From Nemertoderma westbladi (lineage: Eukaryota > Xenacoelomorpha > Nemertodermatida > Nemertodermatidae), in NCBI GenBank assembly GCA_032718475.1, contig JAUCBJ010003909.1, forward strand, positions 1-45,471: DNA of 45,471 nucleotides, written 5' to 3'. The first letter of the stretch is position 1. Each line of letters opens with the position of its first letter. Under the pieces are notes generated by a model that saw nothing but the letters and a program-made list of their open reading frames with translations, did no database searches and had not been told where the DNA came from. Below are positions 32,770 to 41,815 of this stretch, piece after piece. A program made the translations under genes and the position numbers.

Positions 32770-33195
32770 GCTTTTAAATTTAATGGTGTAATTTAGTGTC
32801 GTAATTCAAAAACACGACACCCCCTACCCTTCCTCAACTTTTATACAAATTTTAATGAATAGCACGATATGAAACAGAGTTACAGTAGTTTCACCTCCCT
32901 CATCCGTAGTAACTGAGACAGAATTTGTATTTTTGCTTTTTATTCTTTAGCAACAAGCGTTTGAAAAAAGTGTCACCGGCGGCGATATCATCACCAGTCC
33001 CATCTCAGTTATTCAACCTTATATTAATTTGTTGGTTCTGATGGAAAGCTGACCATGCAACGATTCCAAATATGTAAAAAATTTAAATTTAGGAAATAGA
33101 GTTGCTGAGATATGGGCTTTCGAAAGTTGAATGTTTTTTTCACGGCGCAAGGCTATTTTTATATTTAATAAATAAACCATGTTCTAGAACATGAT
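32770..33195 (+). mobile_element. MITE-A copy, diverged
   Basis: Shares GAAACAGAGTTACAG, CACCTCCCTC, TTTAGCAACAAGCGTTTG and the GTGTCACCGG block, then the GCTGAGATATGGGCTTTCGA region, ending at ATGTTCTAGAACATG just before MITE-B. Confidence 0.65.
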
Positions 33196-33207
33196 GTAAA
33201 AACGTAA

Positions 33208-33751
33208 CTAGGGGGTGTTCGATAAAGTATGTCACGCACTGGGGGGGGGTCGAGCTTGCGTGACATTTTGTGACAGGGGGGGGGGGGGGGGGGGGGTGTC
33301 GACTTTTGTGACGGTTACGGCGATGTTCTAGGCTTTAATGTTAGCTTGACTTTGACTTAAAACATATGTGTAGATGAGTGGGTAACTTTAAGGACAACAA
33401 TACACTCAATAATATTGAGTATAATCGATAAATTGAGGAGGACATAGAAACCTATAGATGGCCACTTGACTTGCCTGTGGGGAAGGGAAATGTAGATATA
33501 GTGCTTGAATTTATATTGTATTTTGTTATAACAAACATTGTGTATTATTGATATAAAATATTTCTTGTTAGGGAGACGGGGGACGGGGTATTGTTTGGGG
33601 GTATTACAAATTTACCAATGAGACAGAGGGGCGAGAGGTGGGACTCGAGCTTGCGTGACATTTTGAAACAGAGCGGGGTGGGGGGGGGGGGGGGGGGGTG
33701 GTCAAAAATCGGGAAAATTTGCGTGACATACTTTATGAACGCCCGCCCTAG
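33208..33751 (+). mobile_element. MITE-B, complete: TIRs and 7-bp target duplication
   Basis: Left end CTAGGGGGTGTTCGATAAAG and right end GACATACTTTATGAACGCCC-GCCCTAG are inverted copies that continue as GTATGTCACGC/GCGTGACATAC. The element is flanked by AACGTAA on both sides (33201-33207 and 33752-33758). It is 544 bp with no ORF and two long poly-G tracts (about 33269 and 33682). The TIR type (GGGG-x-GTTCATAAAGTA) is widespread in animal genomes; I do not assign a superfamily. Confidence 0.85.
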
Positions 33752-34009
33752 AACGTAACTGAGGGTTCAGATTCACTTTCCAGAAGAAAGACTTATTACT
33801 ACTGTGAACAATTCGTATCTGGGATTTAAATTCGTACTGTAACTGGGAATTGAAATTTGAAACCGGAATTTCAGATTTGTAAATCTGATGAGCATTCGCA
33901 GCATATGGTCATTTCCTTACCAGCCGAGCCGCTTGGTCCATTACTATGTAAAATATTATCAATTCTTTATATATGGCTGATAATTGATATTGATGTCTTC
34001 GAAAACGAA

Positions 34010-34790
34010 GATAAATTATCAGGCAAATAATGCATATTTGCGTTTTCAGAGAAGCATAATTATTAATTAAATGCATCTAAATTTAATTAATTTTCATAGA
34101 TCCATCAACACGAATAATCTAATATGGCTGACAATATGGGAAATTATTTAAATTTCAACTAACAAATTCAAATTTTTCGATTATCACCTAAAGTTTCCAT
34201 AGATACCCTCAAATATATATTGATTGTATATTTCTCTATATACTCAGCCGCTTCCATTAATAAGTATATAACGTATTGTAGGATAGGGAAGTAGGGTGTA
34301 GGTGTAGGGTAGGATGCGGTAGGCTACTACAGTAGGTATAGGCTAATACCCCCTCCCTCTTCATCAAAGCATCCACAGGCAGGTCTAGTGATTGTTTCAG
34401 TTACATTTTTTTTCTTCGAAAATGCTTCTAATAATGTATGAAATTATCCTTCGAAAATGCTTCGTAAACTTCTAATTGAAGGCTAATAGTCTACTAAACG
34501 AAGCATTTTTATCTTCGAAATCATCCTTCGAAAAATGCTAAATAAACTTCTAATCGCAGGCGAATAGTCTACTAAACGAAGCATTTTTGTCTTCGAATTA
34601 TCCTTCGAATATGCTTCGTAAACTACTAATCGAAGGCTAATTGTCTACTAAACGATGGATATTTCTCTTCGAAATCCACCCTTCGAAACCTTTAAGAACA
34701 TTGGAACCAAAAAGCCGGCTTTTATCCGGCGAAATTAGCAGGGTATTAGCCGGCGAAATTAGTAGCAATTTATCAGCGACTTATCATGCT
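34010..34790. repeat. Right array of TTCGAAG hairpin units
   Basis: From about 34410, units of about 95-100 bp repeat the order CTTCGAAA, ATCCTTCGAAAATGCT, TCGTAAACTTCTAAT, GAAGGCTAATAGTCTACTAA and ACGAAGCATTTT. The outer end has GCCGGCGAAATTAGTAGCAA; its complement TTGCTACTAATTT matches the left array's outer end. A small related piece (CTTCGAAAACGAAG) is at about 33995. Confidence 0.75.
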
Positions 34791-34799
34791 ATGATTGAT

Positions 34800-35778
34800 C
34801 TGTGAATACTGCATACTGCTATTTGTTGTCGGTTATTCATTATATTTGTTGATGAATTATTATATTGGAATAACGAGAAATAACCCCGATACCCAATATT
34901 CTTGATATACCGAAGGTAAGAGAGAAAGGTTACCAATAACGATTGTGACTTATGTTAAAGTGGTTTGAAGTGAATCTAATGTTATTTGATAGACCCTACA
35001 TGAGTCAGTCTGTGTTCCTTTTATATGTGATTAAAATCAGTGAAGATTGGCAGATTAGTGTGCAGTATTGTGCAGCATTGCGTATGAGCGAGTCTGTTAA
35101 ATAAGCAATTCCTAAAGAATGCGCCATATATGTGAATTATAATTAAGCCATATCGTTGTGAGTAGTTTAAGTCATAACTCTGTTTATATAGATAAAGCGC
35201 CACGTCCTAAAGGAACTGTTAATATTCCCGAAGGTGAATAATATTGTCAGAGATTATATAACACTGTCAGTCGAATAATACATTAGGCTTACATAGCAAC
35301 AAAATTAAACCATCGAACCCAATCTCCCGGGAATATCCAGCGGGTGAATGGTCGCGCACGGATTGGTTTCGACTAGTGTAGTGAATCAAATACTTGTCAT
35401 AGGCTAAAAAGCGATTTAATATCTAGAAGACATCTTAATTTGGCGGGTTAAACTGCCAAAGGTCTGAAAGCGCGAACATTAAAGGATATATAGCTTCTTT
35501 GTTGCAGTAAGCAATAAAGTTGAAAGTACCGGTCAACCGGTAAACCTGAACCGGTACATTCTGTAGGTCAGTAGGCCTAACTGTTCTAACCGGTACTTCC
35601 GTATAAGTACACTAGTATTATTCGATTTGATTGTTGTATACCGGTAGGCTGTTTAAGGGATTAGGGATTGATCACCCTTATTCCTTTATATGGTTTACTT
35701 ATTTCTGTCAAGTTTTATTTATTTGTAGGCCAGTATTGAACAGAAGGCGTGTAAACCTGATCAGATTGTACAGACGAT
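34800..35778. other. Possible promoter/LTR-like region of the gag unit
   Basis: A TATATA-containing GGATATATAGC (about 35483) is followed within 30 bp by GCAATAAAGTTG (AATAAA about 35512). This TATA-then-polyA-signal spacing is seen in compact LTRs. No LTR ends, primer-binding site or second LTR copy could be identified, so the call is weak. Confidence 0.25.
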
Positions 35779-36355
35779 TTGTAGGCCGAGCTGTTGTCTG
35801 ATTGCTGTTAAGTCCGAACGAATTGCAGTGTGTGTAGATCACCTGTCCGATTAAGTACGATTAGGCAGTAGGGGCAGCGAACGCTGTAAGGTAAACCCCC
35901 AACTAAAGAATAAGTCGCACTACTGGGTTAGAGCGCATACTCCCTAATCATTTCGGAGTCTGCATGTCCTGTAGTTTATTTAGGCTTGAGAGTAGTCTGC
36001 CATCGTTTGGTCTGTACTTTGTTTGTGTAAGTCTGTACGGGTAGCGTATAATTTTATTTAAATAATTTGTAGGCTGGATAGTTGTCTGGCTGTTATTAGG
36101 TCTGAACGGATTGCCGCGTGTGTAGATCATCTGTCCGATTAAGTACGGTTAGGAAGTAGGGGCAGCGAACGCTGTAAGGTAAACCCCCAACTAAAGAATA
36201 AGTCGCACTACTGGGTTAGAGCGCATACTCCCTAATCATTTCGGAGTCTGCATATACCGTAGTTTGTTTAGGCTTGATAGTAGTCTGTCAGTGTTCGGTC
36301 TGTATTTTGTTTGAGTGGTTTGTACGCGTAGCGTAATATTTATTATTCAGAGTTT
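35779..36355 (+). repeat. 288-bp tandem duplication in the gag leader
   Basis: Two copies, period 288 bp: GGGGCAGCGAACGCTGTAAG at 35871 and 36159, followed in both by AACCCCCAACTAAAGAATAA and ATTTCGGAGTCTGCAT. The centre is almost identical and the flanks are about 80% alike. No ORF crosses it. Confidence 0.9.
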
Positions 36356-36359
36356 ATGC

Positions 36360-37653
36360 GATTATCCGCAACATTCATTCCCCAAGTTTGTTCATACAGT
36401 AATTGTGTTTGTTATACATACCGCTATAGTTAAATTAACCCCGGTACTACACGGGCTGCTCGGCGTAGGTAAAGACTGGTGATTTTGTGCATCGGTCACT
36501 CCAGCAGATGCCGTGGTTCTTTTAGCTGTTCAAGTATATTTAACTACTGATTATCTGTTGTACAAGTACTTGTACCTAATTTAGGGTTTAGTGTACAGTA
36601 CTTTCCGAAGTAATTAGTGTAGGCATTATATTTGTGTTGTAAAGTGGTTGATAGGCACATTCGATTAGCTCTATTAACTTCTAGGTAGGAACACTCCGTG
36701 ATACATAACGTAGAACCTATAGCGATACGGCTATAGGTCGTCAGGCGGTGGTATTTTCCTATCTAGACAACGCAGTGTATTTACTACTACTTATTATTTC
36801 AAATACCGTAGTATCCTGTCCATTGTAATAACCGGTTATCTAACCCTTTGTTAGGCTGGTTTGTAGACTTCTTGTAAAATTACCCTAAAAATTCGTATTT
36901 TGTGTTTTTGTAAATTGTTGTGTTTATTTAGAGATTGTAATCTCACCCAAATTGTACGTAATTTGTAGTATTAAGTAACTTAGGTAAATTAGAATTATTT
37001 GTTTTAGTGTCCTATACGTAACACTTCACTGAAAGCGCACCGCTTTGTGTAGTGATTACTCCCCAGAAATAATAACATTTATTTCAAACATAGACAAAAC
37101 CCATTAAAACGGGTATATATATTATAAATCAAATCTAACGATTTATAAATAGTAGGCCTACCATACAACCATTAGGTCTCAATATCAGTTGGATTACTGC
37201 TTAAATAACGGTAATAAAGTAAGTTAAAGTAACCAAGTAAACCTAAAGTAACAGAAATTCAATTATTTGAAATAATTGACATACCGGTATTTACGATAGG
37301 CCTATTATCTTTATTTCTATAAATCTAGGCTGAAATTATACCGGTACTTGTAATTAATTCTATTTCAGAATTATATATCCTACAAACTGTAAGCTGTATA
37401 CCGGTATTCCAGATAGGCCTATTATATATTTATATATATTTGTGCTAAAATTATACCGGTATTCGGTGATAAACCTAGTCTGTAATAATACTTATATATA
37501 CTATAAGCATACCGGTATTATAATATATTATATATCACGCTACACTGAGTAGCAGTAACGGTAATTAATTACTAGGCTAGCAGTTAATACTGAGTTACTA
37601 GACTTGCTTAGACTGTAATATAGCAGTAGGCATTCAACTGTACATACCTAATC
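36360..37653 (+). other. Long leader before the gag ORF
   Basis: No frame of note. Between about 37240 and 37540 the phrase (A)TACCGGTATT(C) followed by (G)ATAGGCCTATTAT recurs three or four times at about 110-125 bp, an old tandem array. Confidence 0.5.
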
Positions 37654-40600
37654 ATGTCTGATACTAAGCAGAACCTGTCAGACAGTTTATTAGATGTAAC
37701 TATCTGCGACTCAGATAGAGACGTACAACCGTCTGGTCGTAAATTCAGTTCACCTCCCACTGTGAGGAAGGTCATCCCTCCAGTAGTAATAACAGAACCT
37801 AGGCTAGTCCAACATCGTAGGTCTATCATAGGCACTCGAGCTCAGGTCAAGCGGGACCAACAAGCAGCGGAACAGCAACAACCCGCTAGTCAAGAACTTA
37901 TTCCTCAGCGGCCCAGCAGCTCCAGTAGTGAGGATACTGTAGAGCTGACACCCGAGCGCGGAGCAGAGATGACGGATGCGGTTTATACGGATCCCCTTCT
38001 CATCCTTCCTGCAGCCGTACTCACTAGGTTATTGATCGCGGTGGAAGAACACCAGATCGATTGGGCGAGGAGTCAACGATCAACTAGAGATAGTTATGCG
38101 GGGTACACGAGGGAAGAATTGAAGTCTATTGTCGAGTCGCAATGGAACTTCCCCGGACCCGGACTCCCGTTTGATTTATCAGAAGCTGCCTGGGAAGACA
38201 TACACCGGATGGGAGTAGCCAAGGAAACTATCGATCCAGCTGTGTGGAAGAGGTCCGCAGCCGGATACGCACAGGGATTCTTCAGCTCTATGGAGCGAGT
38301 AGAAAGACAACTATTTAAACAACCTCAAGGACCTCAAGAGCAGGAACAGCTGCTTTATCAAGTTAGAGAAAGAGTTCTGCGAATTAGGCTAATCTTATCC
38401 GCCTTTGAGGAGGCTTCTAAAAGAAGACAAGACACGTCGTTGCAAGTTGCCGTAAAGACTTGGCTTCAAAGGGTGAGACGCCAGGTTCAAGGAGCAGCTC
38501 AGTGGAAAGTTCAGTTGGAGGAGCGCTCAACACAAGGAGAATCGACAGACGCTACTTTCTCCCAAGTGGAAAGTGAAGCGACGGCAGAGAAACCGCATAA
38601 GAAGGATGCCATTGATATCTATCTGTCAGACTATCAGCGTTTTGTGGGAGATGAAGAGTTGAGGAGAAGGCTAGAGGGACTTAGCCCTAATAGCGAAGGA
38701 GCCAAACTTGTGTTAGATGCGATTGATGTGGATAGGTTAGCGGCGAACCAAGCTAAATTCGATGAACAACTCCGCATCGCTAGAGAAAAGGAAGAACAAG
38801 TAAGGAAAAAACGTATAGAAGACAGAAAGATAGCAGCAGTGGCAGAGGCAGAAAGAAAGGCGGCAGCGGCAGAGGCAAAAGCGGCAGCGGCAGCGGCAAA
38901 AGCGGCAGCAGTGGCGGAAGCAGAACGAAAAGCGGCAGCGGCAGAGGCAAAAGCGGCAGCGGCAGCGGCAAAAGCGGCAGCAGTGGCGGAAGCAGAACGA
39001 AAAGCGGCAGCGGCAGAGGCAAAAGCGGCAGCAGCAGAGGCAAAAGCGGCAGCAGTGGCGGAAGTAGAACGAAAAGTGGCTGAAGAGATCATCCAACTGG
39101 AGTTGGAAAATCTTCAAGAGAAGCAAGACGACTTCAGTAAACAGTTAGCAGCTAGTAATATGCAAATGATGAGTCGATCTACTCCCAAAAGACAAGGGTA
39201 TAAATCATCTGAGGAAGGCGATACCACCGACACTGAAGGCGGAGGAAAGCGATCTCGTCTAAGCAGACGTAAAAGAACATTCCACCGTCAGAAATTGCCT
39301 GATTTGCCTCCAGCTGTTAGAAGACAACTAAATAACACCAACTTAGGTAGTACAGAACCCACAGACCAAATAATTGAAATAGAAAGACTCCCTACTATAG
39401 TAGATGAGCCTGAAATAATTAGGCCTGTTCTTGAAATCACCCCTACGGTGATAGACACACCTGTACTCCCTGAAGCTACCTATAAATTCCCTCTGCATAG
39501 CACTAAGCTACCTGTGCCCCGTAGAACTGCCCAAGAGACAGTTCAGGTCCTGGACCCCGAGCGAAGTATTCCGAATTTGTCGCCCGTTGTCCCTTGTCTG
39601 CCCGCTACGACGTTGGCGGATCCCGTTTCGGCGGTTGATTGGGTAGACGAGAGACGGCGGGGGATGGATATTCTCCTCGGAGAGATGAAGGAGAATCGGA
39701 GACTCTCCTCCCAACAGGTCCGAGAGTTGGAAGGGACTGTCCAACATTTAAAGGGAACAGTGAGGGAAAGTAAGTTAGAGTTGCAAGAAGTGCAGCAAAA
39801 TATCGCGCTAGAGCGCAATAAATTAGTAAATTTACAAAAGGGTATACCACCACCCCCTGTAACAATGTGTCAACCCGTTAGGTCTGAAGTATCTCATGCG
39901 CAAGGTGTGGAGCCTACACGCATTTATACTGCTAGCGAAGTAGAAACTCCTATAGTGAACCCTATTAAGGGTAATTATAGACCTGTTGGTAATGATATTC
40001 CCTATGGAACTGATCATAATCCGAGAAATTTATATACCGATAACTCGATATTAAATAGCACGATGGCCCAAGAAAGTTTTACGCGTCAAATGGCTAGAAC
40101 CGAAGCCCGGCAAGCGGTAAAGGTTGGAGAGATCGTAAAGTTCAATGGAGATGAGATGAAGTGGTTACCTTTTAATGAATATTACAAAGATAACATACAG
40201 AACTCTGTACTATCTAATGGAGAAAAACTTAGATACCTCATCGAGTGCTTGGAAGGATCTCCCAAGTTAATGGCGTTAAAGTTTATTGGACATCCAGACG
40301 GATTAAGACAAGTTTGGGATACACTAAACATCAGGTATGGTAATAGGAATAATATCGCTGGGTACTTGTATGCCAAGTTAGTAGCGCCCCGAAAGTTTAT
40401 TAGTAGCGGAATTATCGAGTTTTCCGATGAGATCCAGGAGATCTGCAGACAATTAGACTGGCTAGGTAAGTCTCATGAGTATCAGAACACTATGGTTATT
40501 AGAGCAGTGGCTTCTACTTTACCTAAAGGTGGAGTAGGTACACGCTGGGATAAGAAAGTGTTATATATGATGGAACAACAACGGCGAGACCCTACCATGG

Positions 40601-41463
40601 CTGATCTCATGTCATTCCTAGATGGAGAAGTGAAATTACAGCTCCTGAAACTGTCTAGGGAGAAAACACCGGAAAACAAGGTAAGTGAAAAACCCGTCTC
40701 TAGGAGAAAAATAACACCAGTATGTTATACCGATGACGGCGAAAGCCAGACTTCTCAAGGAGAAGATAGCGGGAAGGACCCGGATAGATCTTATTACGTG
40801 AATAAAATGCCTAAAGATCAGGTAAGTAAATTTAAGTCTCGAACAAATGACAGGAGGGAACAGGTAAGAAAAACTCCTCCCACGTCTCCCAAGAGAATTC
40901 AGGTGAGAAAACCCGAAGAAAAGGCAAGTGTACACAATGTGACTCAAAACAAGGTAAGTAACATCAAGCCCAAATGTGTGCTGTGCGACGGGCCCCACCG
41001 TTTAAATGCGTGTGATAAATTCCTGAGGAAATCACTAAAGGATAGACGTGAAGTCATGTGGGATAAGCGGTTGTGTTATAATTGCCTCAGACGAGGACAC
41101 CAACGGCGAACCTGTAACTCCGACGCAAGGTGTGCAAAGTGCGGCGCAAAACATCATATCTTGTTGCACACGGAATTCGAACGAAACAGCCCGAGTCAGG
41201 TAAGTGAGTCCGAACTACATGTCCAATTCAGTGATGTGAACGACACTGATCAATCTGAGATGGAAGGATTCTATACGGACGAGTTCTCCGACCAAAACGA
41301 ATCCTGTTACCTAATAAACACCACCGCAGTGTATCGAGCACTCGTGTATGAGAAAGACACAGACAGCGACCTTACCTTAACTACTTCCGGTCAACAACCA
41401 TCTTGGAAAGCGCCAACGTCCAATATGTGCGGAATATACGCACACCAAATATATCAGTGCTGA
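37654..41463 (+). CDS. gag: BEL/Pao-like Gag polyprotein (1,269 residues)
   Basis: Structural protein of a BEL/Pao-type LTR retroelement; it would build the particle and package RNA. Residues 1-390 are of no known fold. Residues 393-480 are an alanine-rich helix of 24-residue repeats (72-bp DNA repeats at 38830-39045). About 680-730 looks coiled-coil. About 820-960 is a DUF1759-like capsid region (VKFNGDEMKWLPFNEYYKDN, then LRYLIECLEGSPK and LRQVWDTL). A Cys/His cluster KCVLCDGPHRLNACDKF lies at about 1105, and a CCHC-type knuckle pair CYNCLRRGHQRRTC, CAKCGAKHHILLH at about 1140-1171. No protease or polymerase follows on this strand. The last 60 residues are acidic and end ...HQIYQC before TGA. 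The frame is uninterrupted, which suggests recent activity or selection. It is unusually long for this family because of the N-terminal extension. Confidence 0.85.
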   Translation: MSDTKQNLSDSLLDVTICDSDRDVQPSGRKFSSPPTVRKVIPPVVITEPRLVQHRRSIIGTRAQVKRDQQAAEQQQPASQELIPQRPSSSSSEDTVELTPERGAEMTDAVYTDPLLILPAAVLTRLLIAVEEHQIDWARSQRSTRDSYAGYTREELKSIVESQWNFPGPGLPFDLSEAAWEDIHRMGVAKETIDPAVWKRSAAGYAQGFFSSMERVERQLFKQPQGPQEQEQLLYQVRERVLRIRLILSAFEEASKRRQDTSLQVAVKTWLQRVRRQVQGAAQWKVQLEERSTQGESTDATFSQVESEATAEKPHKKDAIDIYLSDYQRFVGDEELRRRLEGLSPNSEGAKLVLDAIDVDRLAANQAKFDEQLRIAREKEEQVRKKRIEDRKIAAVAEAERKAAAAEAKAAAAAAKAAAVAEAERKAAAAEAKAAAAAAKAAAVAEAERKAAAAEAKAAAAEAKAAAVAEVERKVAEEIIQLELENLQEKQDDFSKQLAASNMQMMSRSTPKRQGYKSSEEGDTTDTEGGGKRSRLSRRKRTFHRQKLPDLPPAVRRQLNNTNLGSTEPTDQIIEIERLPTIVDEPEIIRPVLEITPTVIDTPVLPEATYKFPLHSTKLPVPRRTAQETVQVLDPERSIPNLSPVVPCLPATTLADPVSAVDWVDERRRGMDILLGEMKENRRLSSQQVRELEGTVQHLKGTVRESKLELQEVQQNIALERNKLVNLQKGIPPPPVTMCQPVRSEVSHAQGVEPTRIYTASEVETPIVNPIKGNYRPVGNDIPYGTDHNPRNLYTDNSILNSTMAQESFTRQMARTEARQAVKVGEIVKFNGDEMKWLPFNEYYKDNIQNSVLSNGEKLRYLIECLEGSPKLMALKFIGHPDGLRQVWDTLNIRYGNRNNIAGYLYAKLVAPRKFISSGIIEFSDEIQEICRQLDWLGKSHEYQNTMVIRAVASTLPKGGVGTRWDKKVLYMMEQQRRDPTMADLMSFLDGEVKLQLLKLSREKTPENKVSEKPVSRRKITPVCYTDDGESQTSQGEDSGKDPDRSYYVNKMPKDQVSKFKSRTNDRREQVRKTPPTSPKRIQVRKPEEKASVHNVTQNKVSNIKPKCVLCDGPHRLNACDKFLRKSLKDRREVMWDKRLCYNCLRRGHQRRTCNSDARCAKCGAKHHILLHTEFERNSPSQVSESELHVQFSDVNDTDQSEMEGFYTDEFSDQNESCYLINTTAVYRALVYEKDTDSDLTLTTSGQQPSWKAPTSNMCGIYAHQIYQC
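38830..39045 (+). repeat. 72-bp coding tandem repeat, 3 copies
   Basis: Three 72-bp units (38830, 38902, 38974) plus a partial fourth, each coding 24 residues of the pattern AAAVAEAERKAAAAEAKAAA followed by AAAK. This should make a long single alpha-helix. The antisense strand is also open here for composition reasons only. Confidence 0.9.
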
Positions 41464-41521
41464 CTGTATCCAACAGTCAGCCTTCAGTCGAACATAATGC
41501 TGACTGCATCCGGCAGTCAGC
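41459..41521 (+). promoter_or_regulatory. Two hairpins with identical stems at the gag stop codon
   Basis: GCTGACTG-7 nt-CAGTCAGC occurs at 41459-41481 and again at 41499-41521, exactly 40 bp apart: 8-bp perfect stems, 7-nt loops differing in sequence. The first stem contains the gag TGA (41461-41463), followed by C. Read-through would add about 29 codons before the next TAA. Confidence 0.6.
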
Positions 41522-41815
41522 TAAAGCAACAAGAAAAGGGGTCAGCTGTCAGATAATACTAAATATAATAATCTGCTTGCTGGCTTGTCTCTCAAACAAT
41601 AATCATCTATCAGCACTGTACCGGTAGTAAACCTTCACCAAAAGAAGTATACAGTATAAAATAGTATAAATCTACTGTAATAACTTTATTACATTCAAAA
41701 ATAATCAATTGGGTACAGTTGCAAATAATATACACTAAAATTATTACAAACATCTTTCGTAAATAACAATTACTGAACAATACATATTAACTAACTACAA
41801 ATCCGTCATTTGTTA
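41464..41815. other. Spacer between convergent gag and pol ORFs
   Basis: 352 bp between the two stop codons. No LTR ends, polypurine tract or primer site seen. An AATAAA on the minus strand (41685-41690) is placed about 126 bp after the pol stop. TATAAA variants lie on the plus strand near 41655-41670. A possible splice acceptor (ATCATCTATCAG) ends near 41610. Confidence 0.5.
41685..41690 (-). terminator. Candidate poly(A) signal for the minus-strand pol unit
   Basis: Perfect AATAAA on the minus strand in GTAATAAAGTTATT, downstream of the pol stop codon. Confidence 0.4.

Noticed and set aside
35217-35700. 5' LTR of the gag element
   Set aside because: TATA and AATAAA are suggestively spaced, but no matching second LTR, primer-binding site or defined ends could be found, so it is listed only as a possible promoter region.
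38634-39126. Minus-strand Ala/Cys/Leu-rich frames opposite the gag repeat
   Set aside because: Produced by the 72-bp coding repeat on the other strand.
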